From Discostella pseudostelligera (taxonomy: Eukaryota > Bacillariophyta > Thalassiosirophyceae > Thalassiosirales > Thalassiosiraceae), in assembly GCA_036940085.1 (NCBI GenBank), contig JALLBK010000261.1:1-29780 (forward strand): a stretch of DNA of 29,780 nucleotides, in the 5' to 3' direction. The stretch's first letter is position 1. Every line of letters starts with the position of its first letter. Positions 1-9,413 of this stretch are shown here, piece after piece. The translations under genes and the position numbers were made by a program. Below the pieces are notes generated by a model. That model was not told the origin of the DNA, made no database searches, and saw only the letters and a list, made by a program, of their open reading frames with translations.

Positions 1-405
1 GCTCTGATTTGCTGCAATGCACTGCAAAGTAGGGTAGTACATCTAAAGTAACCATTCAAGAGCAGGCGCGCCATTTCACTCAATTCGCACATACTGGAGG
101 AACTAGTACACAATTTAAATTTGAATGTAAGATGAGGAACCCATAGAAGCCAATTTGAAAAGGGAACTCTCTCTCTCTCTAGAGAGGAACTCATACGATC
201 CACATGGTTCAACTATGTCTGGCTGTCGAGCGAGCGAGAGCTGTCCTTCCCCACAACGAACCACAACAGCCCACAAATCCATCCATCCAAGCAATCTATC
301 AACGTGCCGAAAGCCGCCGACAGTGCTGTTGATGGTTCAATACCATAGCAGATGAAATGATAAGCCTATTCCAATAACCATGCTCCGCCAACCTTAAAGT
401 CTCCG
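1..405. other. upstream intergenic region of the amino-acid transporter
   Basis: No convincing gene is visible here. It contains a CT microsatellite near 168-182 followed by a GAGCGAGCGAGAG stretch near 230-240. The only open frame (155-355) begins with TTG and has no recognisable protein character. It probably holds the promoter and 5' UTR of the transporter that starts at 406. Confidence 0.6.
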
Positions 406-1863
406 ATGACGTCCAGAATCAAGGAGGCCGACGGCAATCATGCCTCTAGCCCCAAGAACCAATTAAAGTCTGGAGCCACCAGAGGAGGAGGCTTCGGCTA
501 CACGCCCATACCAACACCATCTCCTCCCCGATCCCTCGTAGATCTACAAGAGGTTCACGATATATCTGACCAATTCGAAATGTATAGTGGTAACGATTCC
601 AGTGACGATGATACTGTTTGTTCGGATTCATCCGCTTACGACCTTGGACGGAGATCGCATGATGGGACGATGGCTCATCATGGCACCGCCACTCCAGCTC
701 AAATGGTAGTCAATATATTCATTTCCTTCGTCGGGGCTGGATTATTGGGATTGCCATATGCATTCTCACGTTCGGGTTGGATCCTGGGAACATTCTGCCT
801 TGCTACAGTCTCCATCGGAAATGTATACTCCATGCTCTTATTGGTGAAATGTCGCAAGAGATTAGAGTCCTACGGATGCCGACGACGAATCAAAGGATAT
901 GGAGATTTGGGACGTGAAATTTTGGGACCGAAGGGAGAAGTATTAGTCAATGTTTGTTTGGTCGTTAGTCAGGCTGGATTTGCAATATCATATCTCATTT
1001 TCATCGCGGCAAATATCCAAAAGATCACCAGTGGAAGTACAGGTCGGGCTACGATTGTGTATGGGTGTGTACCACTTTTATCCATCCTTATTCAATTCAG
1101 AGATATGAAGACCCTCTCTCCCTTTTCAACGGTTGCCGACATAGCCAATTTACTGGGTCTGACCAGTGTGATCATACAAGACTTCAAATACGACACTCAC
1201 AGCGACAATATAAAGGCAGTGGATTTTGCTGGATTGGTTTACGTAACAAGTGTGTGCATGTATTCATTAGAAGGGGCGGGTTTGATCCTTCCACTAGAAA
1301 ATTCATGTGCCAACCGAGAAGACTTTCCCAGAATATTAAAGCAGACTCTTCTGGGCATTACTCTCTTAATGGCATTCTTCGGAACATGTGGTTATGTTGC
1401 ATTTGCAGACGAGACGGCATCACCCATTTCGCTTAATTTGAAGGGCGAAACAGCTGCTTATGTACAGATGGCACTATGCTTGGCTCTTTACTTCACATAT
1501 CCAATCATGATGTTTCCAGTTAGCGACGTCCTTGAGAACCTATTTCTGGCTGATTTACACAAACCACCGAGAACCTACGGCCCGAGTAGGTTGTTGCGGA
1601 TTTGCATTGTCCTGATAACAGCTACCATTGCATACACAACACCAAACTTTGGACATTTCCTCGAACTAGTGGGCGCGTCTATATGTACACTGCTGGGCTT
1701 TATTTTGCCCTGTATATTTCACATGCAAGTGTTCGGTAGAGCAGATTCGACGAAGTGGGAAATGATACTGCATGTGTGTATAATAGTCATTGGAGTGTAT
1801 TTCGGCGTGGTTGGAACTGTTGATGCCCTTGGGAAGCTGAGCAACAACGAAGAGGAGGCTTAA
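406..1863 (+). CDS. amino acid/auxin permease family (AAAP, SLC32/36/38-like) transporter
   Basis: Single-exon gene of 485 residues starting at an ATG. The first ~90 residues are hydrophilic and Ser/Asp-rich (cytosolic tail). A membrane domain follows with about eleven hydrophobic segments. The first carries the family's N-terminal signature: a Gly-rich helix reading FVGAGLLGLPYAFSRSG at roughly residues 107-123, as in vesicular and vacuolar (AVT-type) amino-acid transporters. A Tyr/Ser-Leu-Glu-Gly-Ala-Gly segment in the middle also fits the family. By family knowledge it is a secondary, proton- or sodium-coupled amino-acid transporter. Substrate and membrane (vacuole, plasma membrane or other) cannot be read from sequence. 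It converges on the LPA1-like gene with only about 106 bp between stop codons. Confidence 0.88.
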   Translation: MTSRIKEADGNHASSPKNQLKSGATRGGGFGYTPIPTPSPPRSLVDLQEVHDISDQFEMYSGNDSSDDDTVCSDSSAYDLGRRSHDGTMAHHGTATPAQMVVNIFISFVGAGLLGLPYAFSRSGWILGTFCLATVSIGNVYSMLLLVKCRKRLESYGCRRRIKGYGDLGREILGPKGEVLVNVCLVVSQAGFAISYLIFIAANIQKITSGSTGRATIVYGCVPLLSILIQFRDMKTLSPFSTVADIANLLGLTSVIIQDFKYDTHSDNIKAVDFAGLVYVTSVCMYSLEGAGLILPLENSCANREDFPRILKQTLLGITLLMAFFGTCGYVAFADETASPISLNLKGETAAYVQMALCLALYFTYPIMMFPVSDVLENLFLADLHKPPRTYGPSRLLRICIVLITATIAYTTPNFGHFLELVGASICTLLGFILPCIFHMQVFGRADSTKWEMILHVCIIVIGVYFGVVGTVDALGKLSNNEEEA

Positions 1864-1969
1864 CGAATGTTCCTTTTTCGTCGTGGAATGTCATAACTTC
1901 TGCCATTGACTAATTATCTACACGGCAATGCAATACATGATATACCAATCAAACAATCTCAATCAATGT

Positions 1970-3125
1970 TTATGTCCCACCATATCGCTCTGAATCTCCC
2001 GGCATGCCAAAGCGCGACCCGTCGGCCACCTCCATTGCACCGATAATGTCACCATATGGAGGAAGGCCGGTGGCCCTAAATACGAATAGATGCAACGTGT
2101 TGAGCAGGCAGCGGCACATGAGCACACAGTACTAGGTGTGCGACGATTGAAACGACGGCTAATATCACTCACCTCCTCAGAATTCTACCGTTCTTCTTCA
2201 CTATAATTGTAATACCTTTATCCAAAACATCAAATCCCTGCTTCTTCGCCGTTTCAATATCCGACTTCAAGTAATCATTCCAACTACTCAAGACCACTGG
2301 AAATGCAACAATCTCATCGGCACGTGCACTATCATAGTTACGATCATTAGGTCCTGGACTAGCATTTCTCCATGCAGACTTTACATCCACGACTTTGCAT
2401 TCTTTGTCAAGTAATACTGGAACAATCACAATATCTACTCCAGCAAGTGCCGATGGTAATGTATTCACATCGGATAATTGATCGGAACAGAGTGACAGTG
2501 CCAATTTGTTAATGTACTCAGTTCCACCCGCAGCGATGATCACACGTGATGCACGTCTATAATCACCAATCGCTCTACGCGAGGACGAGGAAGTAGTTGT
2601 GGTGGCTAATTCAACACCCAAACGTGCCAACAATCCTCCCTTGGCAATGCGTTCCAAATTCGCTTGTCCAACCTTCATTTCTCGTAGTGCCAGTGCCCCA
2701 AACCCCAATGCACCCGCAGCATTAATTGCACATGTTTGTAATGCCTCATCTAATGGTATGGCATCGGAATATCCCCCCATATTAGCTTTAAGTGCCGCCA
2801 AAGTCGAGAAGTAAAGTGCCACAAATGCCGATGCGGAGGAGAACCCAAAGAAGGCAAGACGGACTTTACGGAATGGAGATTCGACCTCCTCACGTAGGCG
2901 TTGTTTTACGGTGTAGCCACCGAATTTTTCACCGAGGGAGATATCATTCTCGTTGTTGCTGTTAGGGGTGGAGAAATGGAGTGTAGTTTGTCGCGTTGAT
3001 GACGGTACTACTTTGACGATGGTCGATGCGATGCGTCTACTCTTCGTGACGAAGGCAGATGCCGTCGGCGGAAGAATGCCGACTGATAGCAATGCCAACG
3101 AGAGTGCCAACAATTTTTTCACCAT
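1970..3125 (-). CDS. plastid-targeted LPA1/REP27-like photosystem II assembly protein (two exons)
   Basis: Exon 1 is 3125-2173 and exon 2 is 2075-1970, joined across a 97-bp GTGAGT...TTTAG intron, giving 352 residues. The N-terminus is a signal peptide followed by ASAF at residues 22-25, the diatom-type plastid-import motif, then a Ser/Thr/Arg-rich transit region. The mature part has the DUF3493 (LPA1/Rep27) layout: SPFRKVRLAFFG, two hydrophobic segments (about residues 87-108 and 130-145), and a C-terminal thiol-transferase-like half ending in NGRILRR. Exon 2 adds ATGLPPYGDI and a Gly/Asp tail that resembles the end of LPA1. The TPR repeats of plant LPA1 are absent. Known family role: helping D1 assembly and repair in photosystem II at the thylakoid. 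Without splicing the frame stops at 2169, but that stop lies inside a perfect splice donor, so I prefer the spliced model. Confidence 0.82.
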
Positions 3126-3562
3126 GCTTGATCGATAAGGTTGATGAGAAGATTATGAGTGAAGCATGTGCAAAAGAGTGCACTATCCAAGAATATCCAC
3201 TATCGTACTCCTACCACTACCATCTCGGACTTGCGCCCATGCTATGGATGTGTTTTGATGCGTGTGGAGTCAGCATCATATCATCTCGACGTCAGCAAAG
3301 AAGACGTTCCCGCTAAAACTTTCCCGCCGCGAATTTCCCGCCAGAATTTTCCCAGCGGGTGGGGTATTTCCCGCCACATCCATCATCATTTTCATCGACC
3401 ATCGCAATCGCATCGACCATGAACATCGGCGCCGCCAGTGTCTACTATCGTACTACGACCGATCCCCGCCGCCGACATCGTAGGCTACCACCAGACAAAG
3501 CCTTGCAAGGCAGTGCGTCCACAGCTCAACCTCTCTATCTTCATCTCTAGACATCTCTTCAC
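3126..3562. other. divergent intergenic region between LPA1-like and CWC27
   Basis: A 437-bp shared upstream region. Several short overlapping frames exist but none has protein-like composition. Its main feature is the cluster of TTTCCCGCC motifs at 3307-3375, described separately. Confidence 0.6.
3307..3375. promoter_or_regulatory. cluster of E2F-like sites
   Basis: Within 69 bp there are three perfect copies of TTTCCCGCC (3320-3328, 3334-3342, 3367-3375), one TTCCCGCT (3307-3314) and a CCCAGCGGG palindrome-like element (near 3350). All three perfect copies have the same orientation. TTTSSCGC is the established E2F/DP consensus in animals and plants; that a diatom E2F uses it here is inference. 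The cluster lies about 190-250 bp from both start codons. Confidence 0.5.
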
Positions 3563-5278
3563 ATGTCTCAAGTCTACTCGACCGAACCAGCCACCACCGG
3601 CCATGTCATACTCGACACCACCCATGGTCCCATTGACATTCATTTATGGTGTAAGGAGTGTCCCACCACAACACGGACATTTGTCCAATTATGTTTAGAT
3701 GGGTATTATGATGGTATGATATTTCATCGGATACTGTCTGATTTTTTAGTGCAGACTGGTCTGACGACGGATGGGAAAACTTTGAGTGGTAGTACTAGTG
3801 GCAGCGGTGGCGGAAGTAATAATTCCATGTTGATGGATAGATATTTACGTTCCAGTTCAGCCGCACTATCTGGTGGATCATCTTCACTGGGAGGAGGAGG
3901 GGGGGATGCACTTGGGCTTGACCGTAAAAAGCTCGAAGTCAACCCTAGAATACGATTTAATCATCGGGGTCAAGTAGCCTTGGCATTCCCTCTCGATGAG
4001 AACATAAGCAGCAATGATAAGGATGGCAACGCGCATAATAACGATGACGAAGAAAACGCCATGCTACGACATCAATTTTTCATCACACTCGACGAAGCAC
4101 CCTTCCTTGATGCCAAACATGTATTATTCGGTACCGTTGCAGGACCTACCATGTTCAATGCTTTGCGTATTGGACGGACCGATTCGGATGAAAAGAGTGG
4201 CATACCAGTGGATATAATGGAGGATCCACCAAGGATTAAAAGTGTGAAAGTGAATTATCATCCGTTTGATGATTTGGTGGTTACTTCGGATGACAAGATT
4301 CCATGGAAGAAGAAGGCAAGTGAAGGCGGCGGAGGAGGAAAACAACAATCTGCCATGGAAATACGCAGAAAGAAGCGAAAGGGAAAGCGTGACTACAATG
4401 TTTTGAGCTTTGGAGATGAGGAACGAGATTATGAAGAAGAAATTACTGCCGCCGATGAAGGAAGTAAAAAGAAGAAAAGTGGTGCGATGCTGAGTAGTCA
4501 CGATGTGCTGTCCAGTAGCAGAACTGCCATCCATCAAGATTCGATAATAGATGATGATGATGTTCATACGGCAAAGAAACGTGATATCAAATCGGAACAT
4601 TCCATGGAAGAAAGCAATGAGATTGTTTCGGAAGAGTATGAAGAGTCGCGTTCAACGATGAACGGCTCCGAATCAAAACATATCTCCAACGGAGTACCCA
4701 CTCGGCGCGAAAATATCGCTGCACTTCACAACTCAGTATCTGATGATGGAAAGCAAATAAAGAAGGAAACGGCCAAATCAGTGGGTTTAAGCGCAGTAGA
4801 GGCAAGGCGCGCGAAGTATTTGAAGTCCGGAAGTGGATCGTCAGCAAATAAGAAGGAACGTCTCAAACGAGAAGGTGATACAATGGCTAGACTATCGGCA
4901 TTCAAAAGCAAGGTTATTGAAACTACCAAGGGACGGGATACCGATGACGACAAGGCAACGCAGCATCCGATGGATAATTCTCTTGCATCGAGGATGGCAG
5001 ATCGAGCGAAAAAAACAAAAGAGGAGGAGGATATACGTAAGGAGGAGGAAGATGCATTTAATGCCCTACCGGGTTACAGTGGTCAAGTAATACAAGCAAA
5101 CGACGACAATATGTGGATGGGGACTAAATTCAAATGCAAACGGCACATGGACAACGATTCTCGAATGGCCTCGATGGATAAAATTGACGAAGATAGGATT
5201 GGCGGAGATGGACGACGGATGGATGATTATATGGTACTGGACGATAAAACGAGGCGACAGGGAAAGCGGGCGAAATAA
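3563..5278 (+). CDS. CWC27: CWC27-type spliceosomal cyclophilin (peptidyl-prolyl isomerase-like)
   Basis: Single-exon gene, 571 residues. The start MSQVYSTEPATTGHVIL and the following HGPIDIHLW, YYDGMIFHR and QFFIT...KHVLFGTV segments form a cyclophilin fold typical of CWC27 (SDCCAG10), a component of activated spliceosomes that binds CWC22/eIF4AIII. The C-terminus also fits: a long Lys/Glu/Asp-rich region, then GYSGQV and MWMGTKFKCKRHMD followed by a basic end. Catalytic positions are partly lost. Compared with cyclophilin A, the Arg of FHR, the Gln of QFF and the KH histidine remain, but the Asn of MANA is Phe and the Trp is Phe, so isomerase activity may be weak or absent, as reported for human CWC27. 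A ~60-residue Ser/Gly insertion (about residues 72-120) and an Asp/Asn-rich one interrupt the domain. Confidence 0.92.
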   Translation: MSQVYSTEPATTGHVILDTTHGPIDIHLWCKECPTTTRTFVQLCLDGYYDGMIFHRILSDFLVQTGLTTDGKTLSGSTSGSGGGSNNSMLMDRYLRSSSAALSGGSSSLGGGGGDALGLDRKKLEVNPRIRFNHRGQVALAFPLDENISSNDKDGNAHNNDDEENAMLRHQFFITLDEAPFLDAKHVLFGTVAGPTMFNALRIGRTDSDEKSGIPVDIMEDPPRIKSVKVNYHPFDDLVVTSDDKIPWKKKASEGGGGGKQQSAMEIRRKKRKGKRDYNVLSFGDEERDYEEEITAADEGSKKKKSGAMLSSHDVLSSSRTAIHQDSIIDDDDVHTAKKRDIKSEHSMEESNEIVSEEYEESRSTMNGSESKHISNGVPTRRENIAALHNSVSDDGKQIKKETAKSVGLSAVEARRAKYLKSGSGSSANKKERLKREGDTMARLSAFKSKVIETTKGRDTDDDKATQHPMDNSLASRMADRAKKTKEEEDIRKEEEDAFNALPGYSGQVIQANDDNMWMGTKFKCKRHMDNDSRMASMDKIDEDRIGGDGRRMDDYMVLDDKTRRQGKRAK

Positions 5279-5481
5279 AATGAGGGAGCTTAACAATGTC
5301 ATAGGTTCTACTCCTCAGCATTCATCGAATTGAGAATCGGCCGTATCATCGCCAAAAAAATATTTTGGTAGAAGTAGTAAGTACTCCTAATTGATTTTGT
5401 GAGCAAGTTACTCCTACTCCGATCTTTTTTGCTTGGGCCCGCCCGGCTCGGCCTGTTGCACTTTCGTCTACTTTCGTCTTG

Positions 5482-5828
5482 TCACATCTGCTTCCGCTCG
5501 CTTTCTACTTGCTTCCGCGCCTGGAATCAAGGCCGATTACGTCAGCAAAGTTGAAGAACGTCACGTAACATTTATGGACTTGTGCAAAACCGGATGAGTT
5601 CGAAGATGTTCTCAGCTTGAATATTCTCACCTTCCAAGCAACTTTCCCATTGAGCCCCTTCATTTTCGCTGACGTGTACCATTGTGTCATTTCTGGTGTC
5701 ACAAACTCAGCTTGCGTGTTGTTCGCCGCTTTGACATCAAAACCACATCCCACCTCATCTATCGATCGTTGAAGTGAAGCTTTTCCTGAACCAATGAACC
5801 CACCATGACGATACATTACGACCCCCAT
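5482..5828 (-). CDS. possible small hypothetical protein (two exons)
   Basis: I do not recognise this protein. An ATG at 5828 opens a frame of 66 codons (5828-5631) containing GGFIGSGKASLQRSIDEVG and ending in NGKVAWK. A good donor (AAG|GTGAGA) follows immediately, and a CCAG acceptor at 5522-5521 (end of a 110-bp intron) joins a 13-codon exon rich in Lys, Arg and Glu ending at 5482, for 78 residues in all. Read without splicing, the frame runs to 5505 (107 residues), with a tail of poorer character. It lies between two plus-strand genes, with about 200 bp to the CWC27 stop and 90 bp to the next start. It could be a real small gene, a fragment of a larger one, or chance. Confidence 0.3.
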
Positions 5829-5918
5829 TCATACATAATGCTTAGGAGCATATTATTACTGCATAGCTCTGCATAGTATCACCATTAATTGAAGAGAACC
5901 AAAGTTACAGAGGTAAAT

Positions 5919-6596
5919 ATGCCACGGATAACATCATCAAGAGAGCACCGACGGAGGAGCAGCTGCGATGGCTCAATCTCAATAAATCATTGCAGGCGTG
6001 CCGCTTTGCGTCAATCTTCATTTGGGTCACCCATGTGTACGCGCCAGTCGATGGACAGTACTAGCTCCACACAGTCCTCCTGGGACTCTCTTCGAAACTA
6101 CTTATTCAGCTACCAGGAACCCACCAAGCAGCCTCCGTCGTCGAATCCCAATTCCAATGATCAGGATTCCTTCTCCCGACCACCATCGCTCGTGAACTCG
6201 GAAACGTCTGTCCAAACGACCTCGTCGGAATCGAGTCCTCCTCGCCCACTTACGGCATTGGATCGATATTATGCTCTCCAACGAGCATCGTTGGCACACC
6301 ATACTTTTCAACAAGCATCGCTGCCACACCACTCTCTACAAAGCGCATCGCTGCCACACCAACACAACCTACCACCACAAAGCTATGCATACGGTAGTTC
6401 GATGCCACAGCAGCCGATCAATAGTTGCTATCTAAGCTTGCCTGGAATTGGAACCTCATTCCTACCTCAAACGCACTGTGAGGAAGAGTCATGGGGTCAA
6501 TTTGTGGATGAGATAGAACCAGATGAAATTCCTTCGTTCAATTATCGAAGATATCAAGCGATTATGAACCGGACGGGCCGGGCATATTACCGGTGA
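5919..6596 (+). CDS. hypothetical Ser/Pro/His-rich protein with 10-residue repeats
   Basis: Unrecognised protein of 225 residues. The open frame reaches back to a TTG at 5889; the first ATG is at 5919, so that start is preferred. The N-terminal third is Arg/Ser-rich, with SSWDSLRNYLF near residue 52. The middle is disordered and Ser/Pro-rich. Three copies of a ten-residue unit of the form LQxASLPHHx occupy residues 120-149. The C-terminal part has an acidic EESWGQFVDEIE segment followed by a Tyr/Arg-rich end. There is no signal peptide or membrane segment. The acidic WGxFVD motif next to a basic end might be a protein-docking site, but this is only inference. No domain assignment can be supported. 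Confidence 0.6.
   Translation: MPRITSSREHRRRSSCDGSISINHCRRAALRQSSFGSPMCTRQSMDSTSSTQSSWDSLRNYLFSYQEPTKQPPSSNPNSNDQDSFSRPPSLVNSETSVQTTSSESSPPRPLTALDRYYALQRASLAHHTFQQASLPHHSLQSASLPHQHNLPPQSYAYGSSMPQQPINSCYLSLPGIGTSFLPQTHCEEESWGQFVDEIEPDEIPSFNYRRYQAIMNRTGRAYYR
6276..6365 (+). repeat. 30-bp tandem repeat, three copies, in frame
   Basis: Three consecutive 30-bp units inside the hypothetical gene at 5919-6596. Each contains GCATCGYTGSCACACCA and encodes (L/F)Q-x-ASL(P/A)H. The period is a multiple of three, so copy number can change without shifting the frame. Confidence 0.8.
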
Positions 6597-7222
6597 CATC
6601 TTAACGGTTATCTTGCCTATTCTGCTATCAATACTGATATACTGTAATTAACGACTAAATTAATTAACGACTAAATTAATGGCTATTCAATTATGAAAAC
6701 ACTAAACAGACGGATTGCTGCGTGATACATTGCGACGCTTTTTTCACGCAGATCTCCCATTCTAAATATAGTCAAAGGCGTGGAGGTCCATGGCTGGTAG
6801 GTGGGTATCTGGAGGTGAAGGAGATGAGTTGGTTCACCAAATCAGGTTACGGATCACGATGGGCTGACGAAGTGCTCACGCAACGTACAAACTCTTGCAT
6901 GTCAGCAGCAAATAATGATGCATACGACTCTTCTCACAACAGCGTATGCAAAACAATGCGCTTAGAGTATCTCGTTATGATAATCCAAGCAAATCATACA
7001 CCGTACCAGTCATCAGTGGAATGAATTCATCATCGGTATGTAAAAAATCCCTACTCATGTCTCAATACATTCCGATGGAAATAGTAACACGTCGAAATTG
7101 TCTGCTCATCAACAGAAGTTCATGAATCCGCAGAGTACAAAAGCTTAAGAAGCCAGATGTATTCCACGCAACCAAGGTAAACCACAGCTACACCCGTTAA
7201 AGACGCACTCACTTCAATCTTT
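6597..7222. other. convergent intergenic region
   Basis: 626 bp between the hypothetical gene and the mitochondrial carrier, both pointing inwards. No supported gene: the one open frame of note (6722-7024) starts with GTG and has no recognisable features. A perfect 16-bp tandem duplication, TAATTAACGACTAAAT, lies at 6645-6676. Confidence 0.55.
6645..6676. repeat. 16-bp perfect tandem duplication
   Basis: TAATTAACGACTAAAT occurs twice head to tail (6645-6660 and 6661-6676), just downstream of the hypothetical gene's stop. It is AT-rich and probably lies in 3' UTR or terminator-proximal DNA. Confidence 0.85.
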
Positions 7223-8378
7223 CTACTTGAGCTCATTCTCAAAATAGCTAATGAGATGCTGTGCAACCGTAAACGAGAAGATCAGCTTGGGTCCAACAAC
7301 CAGCAGCTTTGGAGTCAATCCTTTGAATAGCCCACCAGCTCCTTCATTCTGAATCAACCGCTTGAAGATTGTCGCACCAGATTCCGGAGAGTCAAACGGT
7401 CTGTTCTGGATTCGCGTTTTGATAACATCCAAAGGTTGGGCTACCGTAATCGACGCCGTTGCACCAACACACGATGCAATAGCATCTTGAGCCCACGTGG
7501 CACGATCACCCTTCTCTCCAACACCCATGAATGTCTTTGCGGCGGCATTGCCTCCGAATAGTGCAAAGCTTCCCGGTGCATTTCGCATCGCCGTCCAGCC
7601 AGCACCACGGTACAAACCAAATCCTTCCTTGGTGAAGATTTCAATGACTCCACGTCCACGCAATTGCTCAGGAGAAGTTTGTGCTTTCACCTTTAGGGCA
7701 TCCAATGGTAGGAGAAAGACTATTTGTGAAAGGCAAATCATTGATGGTGAGTTGAAAGTTGTGAAACGCGACAATACGATAGACAATCATATATCGTCAT
7801 AGCATGCACCAAATGCACTTACTTTCACCAATACCAATCAATGATCCACTCGTAGCCGAAAGCAAAGTCCGTCCAGTTTTATGACCAAAGCGTTCATCAA
7901 AGTCGGCACCATACCTCGATGTCATTATATCCATCACTACCGGCTGTCCACCAAACTTGTACACTCGTTGAAGAATTTTGTAGGCTGCACCGAATCCAAT
8001 ACCTGGAAAAAGACTGGCGGCTTTGCCGACGAAGCCTTCCGCGGCGGCATTCCGGAAGATGGCATTGTTGAGATTGGCAGCTGTTTGACCTGGTGAATTG
8101 AAGGCGACAATTTGCGTTTCACTTTATTTCGAGACGAAAGCAAAATGAGAATTGATATTAGTACGTCAGATAAAAATCAATGAGAACCAAGCAATAGGTA
8201 CTTATCCTACTTACGTTGACATGAGACGCTTTGCCACAGTATCGAACGGGTGGAAGAAGAAGAGTTCCGACGCGCCAGCGACGGCAGATCCAACAATACG
8301 CGCTCCGGATTTCCCAGACACGTGCATGGGGCTGGTTGCCGTGATCATGGAGGTTGGTTGGTCTTCATTGCGAACCAT
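7223..8378 (-). CDS. mitochondrial GTP/GDP carrier, Ggc1/Yhm1 type (three exons)
   Basis: Exons 8378-8215, 8121-7823 and 7719-7223, with matching phases, give 319 residues. Introns are 93 bp (GTAAGT...AAAG) and 103 bp (GTAAGT...ATAG). It is a mitochondrial carrier family protein with three repeats, each with a Pro-x-Asp signature: HPFDTVAKR (residues 43-51), LPLDALKVK and QPLDVIKTRIQN. Several stretches closely match fungal Ggc1: LFPGIGFGAAYKILQRVYK, SLIGIGEIFLLPLDALK, RNAPGSFALFGGNAAAK and FKGLTPKLLVVGPKLIFSF. In yeast this inner-membrane carrier imports GTP and exports GDP and affects iron balance. The assignment to this subfamily is strong; transport specificity in the alga is inferred. 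Exon 2 must start at an AAAG acceptor: the CAG 30 bases further in would break the frame. It diverges from PIG-A. Confidence 0.9.
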
Positions 8379-8628
8379 GTTGATGTTGATGAATGCTCTA
8401 CCTATGCAGTATGGATGATTTGCGATGCTCCGATGTTGAGATCAAACAAATGAGTGGTGGTGGTGGCGGAGTAAATGAAAGCAGCCTCGGCGTTTGATGC
8501 TGAAATTCAGCCTCATGATTCTGTCCAAGGGGATGGTGTCAATGATGATGGTGGTGTCTGTGGCGTCGACTGCGGTGATTGCTGCTTGCAAGAGAATTCG
8601 TGGATCTTTCCAGAATCCAAAATTGACC

Positions 8629-8722
8629 TTCCCGCCATGTTTTTAAAATGTGTGGCGAAAGTTTGGCGAAGAAAGATACGGCGAAAATGGCGGGAAGAGC
8701 AGGGTGGCGAAAATGGCGGGAA
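8629..8722. promoter_or_regulatory. E2F-like site group upstream of the mitochondrial carrier gene
   Basis: TTCCCGCC at 8629-8636, then on the other strand GGCGGGAA at 8689-8696 and 8715-8722, with several GGCGAAA elements between (from 8654). It lies 250-345 bp upstream of the carrier ATG at 8378. Consensus resemblance to E2F is direct; function is inference. Confidence 0.4.
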
Positions 8723-8725
8723 GAG
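8680..8725. repeat. 26-bp spaced direct duplication carrying GGCGGGAA
   Basis: GGCGAAAATGGCGGGAAGAG is present identically at 8680-8699 and 8706-8725, separated by six bases. Each copy holds both a GGCGAAA and a GGCGGGAA element. Confidence 0.85.
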
Positions 8726-9413
8726 TAGTGTTACCGTATGGTAGATACTCGGGAGTGAGTGCAGATTCAGCGTTAGGTCTTCAGTGGCGAGTTGTGCCAG
8801 ATGTGACATTTGAAGAAAGACACAGTCAATACTTAACACAACGCTCACCGCCTCCACCAACAACTTCAACCCACCTCCTTCCAACGCTTTGGCAATGACA
8901 ACATCGTGTCGACATGGTATGGCGTCTCTTCCAGCGGAAATGATGACGATGGACGCTATGGACAACGATATCTATCTCGTGGACGATGTGCGATCTCGTG
9001 AGGTCGGGGCTGGCTTGAGTGTGAGCGATGGTGGCGGGCGGCGGCAGATTCAAATTGGAAACCGACGACGGCGACGGCGACGATTACGCTAAATTAATTA
9101 TTTCTACTGCTCATCTACTAATCTAACATATTAAAGTCTCTACATACATGATCGATTGATACGTTTATGATCGCCGGTGCTTGCCATTCGCCACGGATAG
9201 GGCAATCCTCTCCGATCCGTCGAGACGCCGCGACGTCGACACGACGACATTGAAATTCAATCGCATCAAAATGTCTCCTTTCAGTTCCCCCATCGCCCCC
9301 GAACATCGTAGGTCACATACCCTATCATAGGGGCGATTGTAATATCATTTGATGAGTCTGGGGGGCGTCATGGAGGCTCGGATGGCCGTCATTGTCGATC
9401 GAGTTGTCGATCG

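Noticed and set aside
4124..4600. 158-residue ORF antisense to CWC27
   Set aside because: It is antisense to a well-supported coding region and its Ile/Ser/Phe-rich composition mirrors Lys/Asp/Glu-rich codons.
5889..5918. Extension of the hypothetical 225-residue protein to 5889
   Set aside because: The codon at 5889 is TTG; the first ATG is 5919, and a nuclear eukaryotic gene would normally start there.
6722..7024. 100-residue plus-strand ORF
   Set aside because: It starts with GTG, has no ATG near its beginning, no family resemblance and lies in a convergent gap.
8513..8965. 150-residue minus-strand ORF upstream of the carrier
   Set aside because: Start is TTG; it runs through the E2F-like sites and 26-bp duplication, and its composition looks non-coding.
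8895..9092. Small plus-strand ORF ending in an Arg run
   Set aside because: The Arg run comes from a CGACGG simple repeat; no domain or splice partner was found.
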